Of a stretch of DNA of 60,000 nt, positions 51,701 through 53,633 are shown piece after piece. Position 1 is the stretch's first letter. Each line of letters opens with the position of its first letter. The DNA comes from Tubulanus polymorphus. Lineage: Eukaryota; Nemertea; Palaeonemertea; Tubulaniformes; Tubulanidae. Under the pieces are notes generated by a model, which was not told the origin of the DNA, made no database searches, and was given only the letters and a program-made list of their open reading frames with translations. The translations under genes were made by a program, and so were the position numbers. The stretch spans positions 22,513,210 through 22,573,209 of the forward strand of contig NC_134030.1 of the NCBI RefSeq assembly GCF_964204645.1, given 5' to 3'.

Positions 51701-52246
51701 GCCACCTCAATTAGTTTGTCTCAGAGACTGGGCACGGCACAAGCCAGCTCAATTAGTTTGTCTCAATGACTGGGCATGTGAACATGCCAGCCCAATTAGC
51801 TTGTCTCAATGACTTGATAATCCCACCAGGGAGGCCGGTGCAAGCCAGCTAAATCAGTTTGTCTCAATGACTAGGTACAGAACAGGGCATAAAACTAGCT
51901 CCCACTAACTAACTTTCTCTCTCTTCTGACAGGCACGCCACAAGCCAGCTCAAAATTTAGTTTTGAATTGATCAGTAAATCTCAGTGACTAGGCAGATAA
52001 TAGACCAGTTCATGGAAAGTTTGGTTAGTTTGCTTCAGTCGACTGACACCGACAAATATAATTGAAAGTGTTAAAAAAACAACATTTGAAATCAACCGTC
52101 GACGCGTCGGTCCGGTAGTTTTTTCGGTATTAATTTCCCTACCTGTTTTCTTCGTTTGCCAGCAGATTCTTTAATTCCTCATTTCGCGGCCGAAGCGAGG
52201 AATTAATTCTACTCTCGAACCAGCGTAATTTGTCGTCCATTTCCAT
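1..52246 (-). CDS. Dynein heavy chain, DNHD1-like, 5' 52 exons (3' end beyond window)
   Basis: Giant motor-protein gene. Coding exons (5' to 3'): 52143-52246, 51044-51213, 49700-49893, 49030-49155, 48374-48595, 47776-47924, 47275-47386, 46772-46893, 45988-46197, 45337-45568, 45135-45254, 44558-44725, 44028-44131, 43182-43464, 42625-42735, 42301-42536, 41417-41639, 38714-38884, 38038-38309, 37555-37699, 37094-37234, 36539-36661, 35652-35864, 34978-35189, 34432-34651, 33818-33971, 31979-32148, 31451-31618, 27398-27613, 26863-26998, 26121-26264, 25484-25635, 24199-24382, 23658-23690, 13852-14057, 13441-13564, 12203-12331, 8230-8274, 7469-7776, 7141-7284, 5727-6186, 5333-5437, 5039-5152, 4688-4789, 3920-4213, 3215-3417, 2665-2822, 2084-2204, 1694-1807, 1080-1379, 576-746, 1-212 (partial). 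All introns are GT/AG and phases agree throughout. The order tail, linker, AAA1, AAA2 is that of dynein heavy chains. Both nucleotide motifs of AAA1 are lost, which ordinary axonemal heavy chains do not show, so DNHD1-like is the best inference; orthology is not proven. Likely a ciliary or flagellar protein. Confidence 0.9.
1080..2822 (-). CDS. Dynein heavy chain exons 47-50 (AAA2)
   Basis: Exons 2665-2822, 2084-2204, 1694-1807 and 1080-1379 encode about residues 2659-2889. The AAA2 P-loop GPPGCGKS (2663-2670) is intact, followed by SVFTKAVESEDLFGYMDPDT and DWKDGVLPSLLRK, which match the AAA2 motifs NPKAVxxxELYGxxxxxTxEWxDGLLS. The Walker B region reads IELDGQADPYQMELLESVL. SPSLLANVGVLMMDKEDVGW corresponds to TPATVSRxGMVYxxxxxLGW, again altered. 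AAA2 in dyneins binds rather than hydrolyses ATP, so binding may be preserved here. Confidence 0.92.
1900..2078. repeat. CATGTACATG-type repeat array
   Basis: About seven units of 20-27 bp built on the palindrome ACATGTACATGT with TTTTAACATCTCC or AACTCA spacers, in the intron between dynein exons 48 and 49. The same family recurs at 31650, 34740 and 36235. Confidence 0.75.
2376..2499. mobile_element. Fold-back MITE-like element with GGGCC ends
   Basis: A 124-bp element bounded by CTGGGCCGGTTTGATAG and its inverse CTATAAAACTGGGCCC, with internal inverse pieces (CCGGGGGGTGGCTAA / TTAGCCCCTGGG). A diverged relative lies at about 27935-28076. Confidence 0.5.
2505..2660. repeat. Dispersed repeat, copy 1
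   Basis: Shares GTGTGGCATATGTTT, CAGTAAAA and TGTGAGATGAGAGGCAGGT blocks, in the same order, with 10545-10855; a fragment recurs near 12105. It ends directly at the donor of dynein exon 47. Confidence 0.5.
3215..4789 (-). CDS. Dynein heavy chain exons 44-46 (AAA1-AAA2 connector with acidic insert)
   Basis: Exons 4688-4789, 3920-4213 and 3215-3417 encode about residues 2459-2658. Exon 44 is almost entirely acidic (Glu/Gln-rich, 34 residues) and absent from normal dyneins. Exon 45 resumes the family pattern with EALVTALRNAFFPRLLA and LLKDFWPDVDIP, matching LxxALxDxNLPKFLxxD and IxxDLFPGVxxP. The span between the AAA1 and AAA2 P-loops is about 430 residues, longer than in ordinary axonemal heavy chains, because of these inserts. 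Confidence 0.88.
3580..3831. repeat. 20-bp minisatellite (AACTGTAGAACTGGATCCAG)
   Basis: About 12 copies of a 20-bp unit, some reading GAGTCCAAAAGTGTAGAA. Each unit contains the palindrome CTGGATCCAG. The 20-bp period lets minus-strand frames read through, but this is intron between exons 45 and 46. The unit looks like an amplified piece of the CAGTTCCACAGTT repeat family. Confidence 0.85.
4276..4445. repeat. Short tandem repeat, about 53 bp x 3
   Basis: Three diverged copies of GGAGCCACCCACTAAAGAAAGGTATCCC...CATTCATG in the intron between exons 44 and 45. Confidence 0.6.
5039..6186 (-). CDS. Dynein heavy chain exons 41-43 (AAA1, degenerate nucleotide site)
   Basis: Exons 5727-6186, 5333-5437 and 5039-5152 encode about residues 2233-2458. 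Joined to exon 40, the Walker A reads GPAGCDKQ (2230-2237) where active dyneins have GPAGTGKT: the glycine before Lys is Asp and the Thr after it is Gln. Walker B reads CFNGVDK (Asn 2282, Gly 2283) in place of CFDEFNR, so both acidic catalytic residues are gone. The fold signature survives: GLAATGCWVCF, LLGQFRTVAVVKPDLRLLVE, LAQKLVTLYDLCRQLL and WSPRTLKYVCAEAGAIL align with standard AAA1. Predicted not to hydrolyse ATP. Confidence 0.92.
6485..6935. repeat. CAGTTCCACAGTTGTGAGTTA tandem array
   Basis: About eight copies of a 58-62-bp unit (CTGAACTCAGGATCCAGTTC then CACAGTTGTGAGTTAGAGTT) in the split P-loop intron of dynein AAA1. Single or inverted copies of the same motif occur at 8680, 18175, 27760, 36720 and 46255. 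Confidence 0.8.
7141..7776 (-). CDS. Dynein heavy chain exons 39-40 (entry to AAA1, first half of P-loop)
   Basis: Exons 7469-7776 and 7141-7284 encode about residues 2082-2232. After an acidic insert, TFEWKSQLRYSF matches DFxWxxQLRYYW and DYGFEYLGSSSREVVTHLT matches YxYEYLGNxxRLVITPLT, the invariant lead-in to AAA1. Exon 40 ends GGLVTGPA, so the P-loop is split by a 954-nt intron. Phases are 0 and 0, making the joined motif unambiguous. Confidence 0.93.
7796..8010. repeat. AGCAGCGATAATGGGTTTTCTGTCTAGC tandem repeat
   Basis: Two larger copies (about 75 bp) and two smaller ones (about 62 bp) of a unit containing TATAGCTGCAAAGCAGCGAT and GGGTTTTCTGTCTAGC, between dynein exons 38 and 39. Confidence 0.65.
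8230..23690 (-). CDS. Dynein heavy chain exons 34-38 (end of linker with inserted linker segments and a 33-nt microexon)
   Basis: Exons 23658-23690, 13852-14057, 13441-13564, 12203-12331 and 8230-8274 encode about residues 1903-2081. Exon 34 is a 33-nt microexon (ESRRGSLMKDK). Exons 35-36 correspond to the helical segment before AAA1 (TEHVEGALQAVEDGNK, SKMNETINATVLMLKGL). Exons 37-38 are a charged, low-complexity insertion (SERSRTGRGEPSMPG, DEDEPKPDEL) with no counterpart in standard dyneins. RRGS (Ser about 1908) and RRSAS (Ser about 2020) resemble kinase A sites. The 9.6-kb intron between exons 34 and 35 contains two MS4A-like genes on the other strand. Confidence 0.82.
8346..8615. mobile_element. 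MITE with CAGGGTG-type ends, copy 1
   Basis: Begins CAGGGTGCGTCACTGTTAT and ends AAGTGACACCACCCTG, an inverted pair. Related copies lie at 37265-37512 and, as a remnant, 38475-38630. Shared internal block: TTGATCTGCTAAGAATCCAA. The ends resemble hAT-type termini, but no target duplication was verified. Confidence 0.55.
8740..8905. repeat. Dispersed TTAAGACTGGTCTTAAG fold-back repeat
   Basis: Contains CAAAAGTGGTCTTAGACC and TCTTAAGTTGTCGGACTGGC; relatives lie at 18290-18410 and 49205-49350. Each is framed by CAGTTCCACAGTC / GACTGTGCAAC, an inverted pair. Confidence 0.55.
9388..10415. repeat. 60-bp satellite array, 17 copies
   Basis: Near-identical 60-bp units (GCGGAGTCTACTGTATCATC ... TCAGATATCACTCTCAAGT). 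The period is a multiple of three, so both strands stay open for long stretches (up to 321 codons), but the translations are simply periodic and there is no gene signal. Variable bases near the unit end (GTCAAAATATCC, GTTAGCAGATCC, GTCAAAAGATCA) show a 120-bp dimer order in the middle (9781-10140). The last unit has a 2-bp insertion near 10345. Confidence 0.95.
10545..10855. repeat. Dispersed repeat, copy 2
   Basis: Longer copy of the element at 2505-2660, with an internal second copy of GGTTGATTTTTTGCACGC. It ends GTGAGATGAGAGGCAGGTGG just before the TATA box of the nested peptide gene, so it may supply upstream promoter sequence. Confidence 0.45.
10861..10866 (+). promoter_or_regulatory. 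TATA box of nested small-peptide gene
   Basis: TATAAA lies about 55 nt upstream of the first splice donor (10918) of the nested plus-strand gene, which would place transcription start near 10890. It sits right after a dispersed repeat copy (10545-10855). Confidence 0.5.
11336..11652 (+). CDS. Small secreted peptide precursor, 66 aa, nested in dynein intron
   Basis: Three-exon gene: untranslated exon about 10890-10917 (donor AAG|GTAAGT), exon 2 11283-11342 ending ATG ATC G|GTAAGT, and exon 3 from 11459 (acceptor TTTGTAG|CG). The CDS is 11336-11342 joined to 11459-11652. The protein starts MIASMLMKM, then a hydrophobic signal peptide (LLPIMLLVISLWSMVNA, residues about 14-30), a short acidic spacer, a basic RRKK site (about 47-50) and a C-terminal 16-residue segment with DEWWRKANEQ. 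No cysteines. The layout is that of a neuropeptide or host-defence peptide precursor. I do not recognise the family. It reads against the dynein gene, in its intron between exons 37 and 38. Confidence 0.7.
11723..11728 (+). terminator. Polyadenylation signal of small-peptide gene
   Basis: AATAAA lies 71 nt after the stop codon of the nested peptide gene, followed by a T-rich stretch; cleavage is expected near 11745. Confidence 0.6.
12690..12975. repeat. Dispersed repeat (CTGTTTCGCTCC family), copy 1
   Basis: Shares CGATTTCCGATTTCAAAATC, CCCTGTTTCGCTCC and CAGGTGTGGTGGGT blocks, and a terminal AAATAAATAACAGGG, with 36780-36990. It also has an internal duplication of TGTACTTCGATTTCCGATT. Confidence 0.6.
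14330..14825. repeat. About 44-bp array containing AGGTAAGAC
   Basis: About ten units alternating GAGCTTAGACTGGGTCTAAA and AATGAGGTAAGACTGGTCTA. Each second half contains GAGGTAAGAC, a strong plus-strand 5' splice-site match, upstream of the plus-strand MS4A-like gene. Confidence 0.8.
14826..16153 (+). other. Presumed 5' region of MS4A-like gene 1
   Basis: No coding sequence seen. A possible untranslated exon ends at 15074 (ACCAG|GTAAGAC). The rest is AT-rich, including ATTATCAT-type runs at 15800-15960. Assignment as 5' untranslated region is inference. Confidence 0.3.
16101..16113 (+). promoter_or_regulatory. Possible RFX X-box upstream of MS4A-like gene 1
   Basis: GTTGCTAGGCAAT is an imperfect inverted repeat close to the X-box consensus bound by RFX factors, which drive ciliary genes. 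It lies about 40 nt upstream of the first ATG at 16154. It may instead fall within the 5' UTR. Single-motif evidence only. Confidence 0.3.
16154..17319 (+). CDS. MS4A-like four-pass membrane protein 1
   Basis: Two coding exons, 16154-16241 (donor TCAG|GTAAAC) and 16559-17319 (acceptor TTCCAG|ACATGG), give 282 aa. The ATG at 16154 has an in-frame TGA 12 nt upstream. If the first exon is skipped, the ATG at 16561 still gives 252 aa. A cytoplasmic head of about 105 residues with an acidic part and a KKK/RKK run precedes four hydrophobic helices: about 110-134, 145-160, 168-192 and 226-252. The loop before the last holds two cysteines (206, 211). The tail is short and polar. Topology and the GIRGNR turn after helix 2 resemble the MS4A/CD20 family, but identity is low. 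It lies in dynein intron 34, opposite strand, in tandem with a second such gene. Confidence 0.75.
17320..19275. other. Gene-free intronic stretch with scattered repeat copies
   Basis: 3' flank of MS4A-like gene 1, then AT-rich DNA with CAGTTCCACAGTC-type fold-back copies at about 18010-18425. No exon-like reading frame was convincing. Confidence 0.5.
19310..19540. repeat. AGGGTTAGCCAATCACAGAAACCCTAG repeats
   Basis: Four copies at roughly 50-70-bp spacing of GGGTTAGCCAATCACAGA with the palindromic frame AGGGTT...AACCCT. Each copy holds a CCAATCA box on the plus strand, upstream of MS4A-like gene 2. Confidence 0.6.
19980..20815. repeat. 32-bp satellite array, about 26 copies
   Basis: Unit CCGGTCTAAAGATCTAAGCC + CACTTCTTCAGG, alternating with a GGGAGGGCTAAAGATC variant, so part of the array (20040-20280) has a 64-bp dimer order. 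It lies about 90 bp upstream of the coding exon of MS4A-like gene 2, in its 5' intron or promoter. Confidence 0.92.
20904..21782 (+). CDS. MS4A-like four-pass membrane protein 2
   Basis: Single-exon CDS of 292 aa. The ATG at 20904 has in-frame TGA codons directly upstream, and a splice acceptor (TTTAACAG) at about 20894 implies a 5' untranslated exon. The head is Pro/Gln-rich with a poly-Gln run (70-76). Four helices lie at about 109-134, 141-161, 168-198 and 218-243. LGAFQIVNGLFFIGAG and TIVGGVVMLITGSLGVGGRR match the MS4A first- and second-helix patterns (LGAxQIxxGLxxxxxG; xxxGxxxFIxSGSLxxxA). The tail ends with PPPAY (282-286), a PPxY motif for WW-domain ubiquitin ligases. It is probably a tandem duplicate partner of the gene at 16154. 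Confidence 0.8.
   Translation: MDSDLYTTDQHSLYPRIPRIPEHDLNDLDLQRQPPQQTTPTMTPTISQIPMPNEPQSEVPPGFHLLAALQQQQQQQRQTNNSGFSTMNVAGQPSYDSQADGAVKRFSKANAILGAFQIVNGLFFIGAGLTWLLYWITPLNFSVSTIVGGVVMLITGSLGVGGRRGYKRSVLVTCVIFCVFSGLASAGLFTYNFLYFIASYCFRRFLNHAPLTGMTSPCVVYFVGLVLAGVEFIVAVVQAGYCSHQACSTANKPQQPIYNYFYVTNGAEQIIPSAPSSDGTVPPPAYSTYDRR
21935..22220. mobile_element. piggyBac-type MITE, copy 1
   Basis: A 286-bp element with terminal inverted repeats CCCTTTCAGTGC / GCACTGAAAGGG, flanked on both sides by TTAA (21931-21934 and 22221-22224). TTAA target duplication with CCCTTT-like ends is characteristic of piggyBac transposons. No coding capacity. It is inserted in the likely 3' UTR of MS4A-like gene 2, inverted relative to the other two copies. 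Confidence 0.88.
22225..23657. other. 3' flank of MS4A-like gene 2 and intron
   Basis: AT-rich, no exon-like frame. AATAAA at about 23025 and AATAAAA at about 23236 are candidate polyadenylation signals for MS4A-like gene 2, which would imply a long 3' UTR containing the MITE. Confidence 0.35.
24199..27613 (-). CDS. Dynein heavy chain exons 29-33 (linker core)
   Basis: Exons 27398-27613, 26863-26998, 26121-26264, 25484-25635 and 24199-24382 encode about residues 1626-1902. Conserved DHC_N2 blocks are easy to read: IWLSVQEKWLELQEV (WLxVQxxWxxLE), SGTDVRATL with FLTVNRDFQLLM, then ERRRQKFPRFYFLSLEDVLHI (KRxxFPRFYFLSxxxLLxI), KLFENIGGLSYE and DGQVESWLPDLIGSIK (GxVExWLxxLxxxM). This is the lever that in working dyneins swings in response to AAA1 ATP turnover. 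It remains well conserved although AAA1 is not. Confidence 0.93.
24541..24575. repeat. (GAAT)n microsatellite
   Basis: About eight perfect repeats of AATG in the intron between dynein exons 32 and 33. Confidence 0.9.
25135..25405. mobile_element. Long inverted repeat, possible Penelope-like terminal segment
   Basis: Arms of roughly 110 bp (from ACGAGAGAAATCCCACAATA through TGGCCATCATCAAGCGTACT) are nearly perfectly complementary across a short loop near 25255. The right arm contains CTGATGATGGCTAACAGTTG followed by TTAGCCGAAAC, which resembles the CUGAUGA-stem-GAAA core of hammerhead ribozymes found in Penelope-like elements. The following ACACGGATATTGTGTAT also fits such ends. No reverse transcriptase is present. 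The structure is certain; the family is a guess. Confidence 0.55.
25765..26041. mobile_element. piggyBac-type MITE, copy 2
   Basis: 277 bp, same terminal repeats, TTAA on both sides (25761-25764, 26042-26045), in the dynein intron between exons 31 and 32. Internally it carries the palindromic CACCGCACTGCGGTGT block. Confidence 0.88.
26470..26760. repeat. CCCCTAGGGATAACTTTGAT repeat, copy with 57-bp tandem triplication
   Basis: Inverted-end element (CTAGGTTTCATAGATGTGGA ... CTATGAAACCAGGCCCAG) whose right half (GAGGATTTACCCCTAGGGAT...) is repeated three times. A single-copy relative is at 49358-49515. Confidence 0.65.
27935..28076. mobile_element. Fold-back element, diverged relative of 2376-2499
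   Basis: Bounded by GGCTCCAGGTCCCTAG and TATAAAACCAGGCCCAG; internal GGGGTTAG / CAACCCCCAGG pair. Confidence 0.4.
28097..31480. repeat. 51-bp array (about 66 copies) carrying a splice donor in nearly every unit
   Basis: On the minus strand each unit reads CACTGGTCAACATCGGTGAG | GTGAGTCTAACACCCATAG + CCCCCCTAAACT. The first part equals the last ~20 nt of dynein exon 28 and the second part the start of its intron, so units contain a GAG|GTGAGT donor. Most units are 51 bp (17 codons); three near 31300-31420 are 45 bp, and four at about 28899, 29051, 29358 and 30477 are 50 bp. Some units have TAG|GTGAGT. It fills most of the 3.8-kb intron between exons 28 and 29. Long open frames on both strands come from the period, not from a gene. 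Confidence 0.95.
31451..31618 (-). CDS. Dynein heavy chain exon 28 (Ser/Arg-rich linker insert; parent of the 51-bp array)
   Basis: The acceptor is TTTCAG|GAACAG at 31619 and the donor is GGTGAG|GTGAGT at 31450. It encodes residues 1570-1625: a low-complexity Ser/Arg/Thr-rich insert with RRAS (Ser about 1612), ending VSLVNIGE. Ordinary dyneins have a short, conserved segment here, so this is an insertion in the linker. The last ~20 nt of the exon and the first ~31 nt of the intron are the unit that was amplified into about 66 copies downstream. The phase is 0 on both sides, so using a donor in one of the nearest copies would keep the frame. Confidence 0.85.
31650..31810. repeat. CATGCACATGTCAATA repeat array
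   Basis: About five units of 32-36 bp built on ACATGCACATGTCAATA with ACATGTGCATGT, just upstream of exon 28. Confidence 0.7.
31979..33971 (-). CDS. Dynein heavy chain exons 26-27 (start of linker, DHC_N2)
   Basis: Exons 33818-33971 and 31979-32148 encode about residues 1462-1569. TCLPLIDDLSNPAMRTRHW is an almost textbook match to the dynein linker signature LPxIxxLxNPxMRxRHW, and TLGELLSLGLQ matches the following TLxxLLxLxL. Exon 27 reads KDQSIENSLKTYEEVW, equivalent to AxKExxIExxLxxxxxxW. The intron between these exons holds the 108-bp tandem array at 32165-33790. Confidence 0.92.
32165..33790. repeat. 108-bp satellite array, about 15 copies
   Basis: Units contain ATGTCTCAGATGAAGCACTG, GAAGTGTGGACGATCAG and TCTGGTGTTTGTAGTTCATT. 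A multi-unit block is duplicated: 32605-32940 and 33170-33490 share the same variants (CATGTGAAG after GAACG; TTTTTCAAATGAAAATG). Fills the intron between dynein exons 26 and 27; the last unit stops within 30 nt of the exon 26 donor. Confidence 0.92.
34432..38884 (-). CDS. Dynein heavy chain exons 18-25 (tail to linker)
   Basis: Exons 38714-38884, 38038-38309, 37555-37699, 37094-37234, 36539-36661, 35652-35864, 34978-35189 and 34432-34651 encode about residues 963-1461. The segment is largely predicted helical, as in the dynein stem. Exon 19 ends with a basic, Ser/Ala-rich stretch holding RRLAS (Ser about 1102), a protein kinase A-type consensus not typical of the stem. Exon 25 has LVWETVRLITEQHNEW and SLPEDVFSW, the usual run-in to the DHC_N2 linker. 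Several introns here carry CATGTACATG-type and TATGACATCATC-type repeats. Confidence 0.85.
34740..34935. repeat. Intronic CATGTACATG-type repeat array 3
   Basis: Irregular units with ACATGCACATGTCATGCACA and CTTATACAGTAACATGCACA in intron 24. Confidence 0.7.
36235..36530. repeat. Intronic CATGTACATG-type repeat array 4
   Basis: About ten units such as AATAAGAACATGTACATGTC and ATATAACTACATGTACATGT, abutting the donor of exon 22. Confidence 0.75.
36780..36990. repeat. Dispersed repeat (CTGTTTCGCTCC family), copy 2
   Basis: Same block order as 12690-12975, in dynein intron 21 next to CAGTTCCACAG-type motifs. Confidence 0.6.
37265..37512. mobile_element. MITE with CAGGGTG-type ends, copy 2
   Basis: About 245 bp with the same internal order as 8346-8615 (TTATTTGACTTGCTGTC, TTCCCTGACATGTACATTGT, TCCAATCAATAAACACAGTC), in dynein intron 20. 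Its ends are more eroded. Confidence 0.5.
37735..38000. repeat. TGATGATGTCATAGGGG repeat cluster
   Basis: Three diverged units of about 85 bp (GATGATGTCATAGTGGGATT, GACATCTTTTATAGAAGTG, CTATGGATCAAATCACTAG). The family also occurs at 34690, 35400-35590, 42755-42900, 45640-45935 and 48625-49020. Confidence 0.7.
39280..39412. mobile_element. MITE with GGGCCCAGTTTCACGAAAAGG ends, copy 1
   Basis: 133 bp, ends GGGCCCGGTTTCACGAAAAG and CTTTTCGTGAAACTGGGCCC. The interior (CCTCATTGAAAACATGAAGT) is complementary to the copy at 49973-50099. It lies about 70 bp upstream of the TATA box of the nested repeat-protein gene. Confidence 0.78.
39485..39492 (+). promoter_or_regulatory. TATA box of nested coiled-coil repeat gene
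   Basis: TATATAAA lies 46 nt upstream of the ATG at 39538, giving a very short 5' UTR if used as a TATA box. Confidence 0.5.
39538..40923 (+). CDS. Nested two-exon protein with 14-residue coiled-coil repeats
   Basis: Exons 39538-39816 and 39922-40923, joined in phase 0 (GATGAG|GTAAAA ... TTTCAG|GTGAAA), give 426 aa. Residues 1-210 form a globular region I do not recognise. Residues about 207-265 hold four 13-14-residue repeats (DRLNRCCTEQQLE type, two with CC and two with FC). Residues about 270-405 hold about ten tandem 14-residue repeats of the form GRIDKVEWSTDDVI, encoded by a 42-bp DNA repeat. The spacing of hydrophobic residues suggests an oligomerising coiled coil. Retaining the 105-nt intron would give a 107-aa form. 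It lies in dynein intron 17, opposite strand. AATAAA at about 41119 is a candidate polyadenylation signal. No function assigned. Confidence 0.75.
40263..40425 (+). repeat. Coding tandem repeat, 39-42 bp x 4
   Basis: Four copies of AGGCTGAACCGATGCTGTAC plus TGAACAACAACTAGAAGAC inside exon 2 of the nested gene; the last two carry CAGTTCTG instead of CGATGCTG. Confidence 0.85.
40446..40860 (+). repeat. Coding tandem repeat, 42 bp x about 10
   Basis: Units GGGAGAATTGATAAGGTAGA + GTGGTCTACCGATGATGTCATA in exon 2 of the nested gene. The GATGATGTCATAGGGAGAATTGAT core matches the intronic TGATGATGTCATAGGG repeats nearby. Confidence 0.9.
41417..45568 (-). CDS. Dynein heavy chain exons 10-17 (tail, DHC_N1 second half)
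   Basis: Exons 45337-45568, 45135-45254, 44558-44725, 44028-44131, 43182-43464, 42625-42735, 42301-42536 and 41417-41639 encode about residues 470-962. Diagnostic blocks are LNMPPVVSKLFWVHALKQRM (dynein PPVAGxIxWxxxLxxR), IHVNLDRQLIRLLREIHYLS (VNFDPxLxxLLREVxYL) and LFEQGLTVYTWKTEESADFI (LxxGLxxLTWxS). The 3' end of exon 14 plus its donor is duplicated once in the following intron at 43043-43113. Confidence 0.88.
42945..43175. repeat. Polypurine G-rich tract
   Basis: Two blocks of GGGGAGATGGGAGGGGGGAG type (42950-43030 and 43123-43170) around the duplicated exon 14 end. Many runs of three or more G could form quadruplexes on the plus strand; the dynein pre-mRNA carries the C-rich strand. Confidence 0.8.
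43043..43113 (-). pseudogene. Partial duplicate of dynein exon 14 3' end with donor
   Basis: About 63 bp copy of the end of exon 14 (ending GCATTCGACTTACAG|GTCAGT) with three or so substitutions, 139 nt downstream of the original donor. Reading through from exon 14 meets a stop before it, so it is not a usable in-frame extension. Confidence 0.8.
44160..44450. repeat. 41-bp minisatellite, about 7 copies
   Basis: Unit CTCTACCCTGGACCCAGTTC + CATATATCCACACTTATAG, beginning about 30 nt from the acceptor of dynein exon 13. Confidence 0.88.
45640..45935. repeat. TATGACATCATCAAATTGTCTA repeat cluster
   Basis: Four units of about 75-85 bp with CATGTCTGCCTCCATAAATC and CCCCATGACATCATCAAATT; reverse orientation to 37735-38000. 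Confidence 0.75.
45988..47924 (-). CDS. Dynein heavy chain exons 6-9 (N-terminal tail)
   Basis: Exons 47776-47924, 47275-47386, 46772-46893 and 45988-46197 encode about residues 273-470. Exon 6 has EDNLLYLRTLQPWFDSL, equivalent to the EAKDNVKYLxTLxxxxxxL motif of axonemal heavy chains. Exon 7 opens with SRYYHQKEKF, matching the usual SRYYNTxER. Exon 9 carries an aromatic and proline-rich stretch (MYGPFAYIPPYSIPRKQHG) that looks lineage-specific. A piggyBac-type MITE lies in the intron after exon 8 and a short GA-rich minisatellite abuts the donor of exon 7. Confidence 0.85.
46470..46745. mobile_element. piggyBac-type MITE, copy 3
   Basis: 276 bp, same terminal repeats; left flank TTAA (46466-46469), right flank mutated to TTTA. 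In the dynein intron between exons 8 and 9, about 25 bp from the exon 8 donor. Confidence 0.86.
47140..47255. repeat. 27-bp minisatellite, 4 copies
   Basis: Units GACCCTTCCAGGAGAGGGAG + GCACAA, adjacent to the exon 7 donor. Confidence 0.8.
48374..51213 (-). CDS. Dynein heavy chain exons 2-5 (N-terminal tail)
   Basis: Exons 51044-51213, 49700-49893, 49030-49155 and 48374-48595 encode about residues 35-272. They contain FHEFLNNEDVRRLYVYI, MIFLKTNMGTKL and a GPLSEVKLWKHRLEKL block. The last matches the conserved GPL-E-I-x-x-W-K-x-R motif of the DHC_N1 tail, the part that in known dyneins dimerises and carries intermediate chains. Junction phases are 1, 0, 0 and 0. Exon 5 contains the 14-nt palindrome GTTACCATAGTAAC at 48545-48558 (see findings). 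Confidence 0.85.
48625..49020. repeat. TATGACATCATCAAAT repeat cluster
   Basis: About five diverged units of about 75 bp between dynein exons 4 and 5, including an inverted piece at 48985-49025 (TGATGTCATAAGGAGAATCG) closest in sequence to the coding repeat of the nested gene. Confidence 0.7.
49358..49515. mobile_element. MITE-like element with GGGCTGGGTTTCATAG ends
   Basis: About 155 bp, ends CTGGGTTTCATAGATGTGG and TCTATGAAACCGGGCCCAG, inverted. Unexpanded relative of 26470-26760. Confidence 0.6.
49973..50099. mobile_element. MITE with GGGCCCAGTTTCACGAAAAGG ends, copy 2
   Basis: 127 bp with perfect end pair GGGCCCAGTTTCACGAAAAG / CTTTTTCGTGAAACTGGGCC; inverted relative to copy 1 at 39280-39412. 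Confidence 0.8.
50096..50400. mobile_element. Large composite palindrome of related MITEs
   Basis: Two fold-back units (50155-50266 and 50266-50350, both with CAGTTTCACAAAAAAGTTTAA-like ends) sit head to head inside a larger inverted repeat whose outer arms are CTAAATTTTAGACCTTGAGT and CTCAAAGTCTAAAATTTAG. Likely a nested insertion followed by inversion-duplication. Confidence 0.65.
50401..51043. other. Gene-free intron sequence
   Basis: AT-rich intron between dynein exons 2 and 3 with no repeat array and no exon-like frame. Confidence 0.5.
51290..51960. repeat. 45-bp satellite array, about 11-13 copies
   Basis: Unit CAATTAGTTTGTCTCAGTGA + CTGGGCACAGGGCACAAGCCAGCT, decaying toward 51960. 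First intron of the dynein gene. Confidence 0.9.
52143..52246 (-). CDS. Dynein heavy chain exon 1 with start codon
   Basis: The ATG is at 52246-52244 and an in-frame TAA lies about 40 nt upstream, so this is the true start. It encodes residues 1-34 plus two bases, beginning MEMDDKLRWFESRI and ending NLLANEENR across the junction. This resembles the N-terminal segment of axonemal dynein heavy chains (D-x-R-L-x-W-hydrophobic ... ANEENR). The donor is AACAG|GTAGGG. The sequence upstream is the 5' UTR and promoter, and no TATA box is obvious there. Confidence 0.85.
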
Positions 52247-53620
52247 GTTGAAATGTTCTGGCGGTCGCGTCGTTTTCGACTGGGTTTAGACGCTACTGTC
52301 CGCCATGTTGTTTACCCGTTGTCAATGTCATTCCGGAGCATGTCGAGACCGCACGCGCGCGCTTAGTTACGCTCCGCACATTGTTGTCCTCCTAGTGGCA
52401 CAGGAAGGACTTCTCCGACCCGTTTCAAGCAATCGTGTTGTCAGTGAATTTCAAATACGTAATATATATGCAGAAAACGCTCAGCCGCAAAGATAACGCA
52501 TATATGAAGATACATTTTTTGACTGAACAGCGACAGGGGCCGCGGATTAGGCGACCGACGAAGCCCTGGACGGTCGATCAGCCCCGGCTTTTCGTTTGCA
52601 CAACGATTGTAAAAACCTGTGCAAATTTGACACTTATCCGTTCATAAATTGCATTGTTCCGATATATTTCTTTGCAATGGCCGAGAGTGGCATATCGCTA
52701 GGTTAGCCCGGAAAATCGTCGCTTCATTCACTTGGACTCCGGCCTCCCTAATTTCCTACCACCCCTGACGGCGGCCAGATTTGAATAGTCAATTCAAAAC
52801 CATCAAATTTCGTCCCTAATGACTAAAGGACTAATGGGAGTGAGTGTACTGTGACATCGACAAAACAAACTTTTTGAATTTAACCGTTTTTGGGGCTGCG
52901 GTTGTTTTTTTTTTTGGTTTATCAGGTGCTTGTTTTCTTCATTTACCAGCAGATTCATTTCCAAAATAGAAAACAAAGTTGAACGGTGGCTCGGTGCAGC
53001 AAGCGCATTGGTCCAAACAGTGCCGGATGCATTTTACAAGCTGCGGATTTCCACAATAAACCATCATCATCGAGTACAGGTCTTGGAGTCATCTCCTTCA
53101 TTGTGGAAGCAATGAAGTGAAAAAACCGAAACACAATTTACAATTCACACAATTTATTGCTCAACAAAAACGAAAATATATTCATGTCATGAGCATAAAA
53201 ATTTCTTGGCATTCTCATGCCCGACGCTGGTTAGCAGTTAGCGATAAGATTTGTCTATCTCAGGCTAAACAGAAAAGACATACCTTGTTTTTCCTAATCG
53301 GCTGGGTCATTTTGTAAATTCCAATAAACTTGGTGATCAGTACATTTCTATAGATGTCGGGTCTGTTATTTAGCTTGATCATAATTTTAAGAAAAGGTAA
53401 TGTACAGGGTAGATAAGCGGCCGGCCGGGTCAACTTTTAAGCTCAGCAGAGAACAGAAAAACAAGGTATCATCAGTTTTCTTAGCCTTAATTCAATATAA
53501 TTTTATTATTCATATTCTTTTAGAGTTTATATAGTTAACTCAAATATAATGCGTGACTAAACAGTTTGTAATTCTCGTGTGGTGACCGAGGAATTGAAGC
53601 AACACCAACCGATCTGTAAA
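52247..53620. other. Intergenic region between dynein 5' end and P450 3' end
   Basis: The first ~100 bp hold the dynein 5' UTR/promoter (no TATA seen). The rest has only short spurious frames on both strands. Confidence 0.4.
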
Positions 53621-53633
53621 TTTGATCTCAATC

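Noticed and set aside
52305-52647. Plus-strand frames divergent from the dynein start
   Set aside because: Short, no homology pattern; likely promoter DNA.
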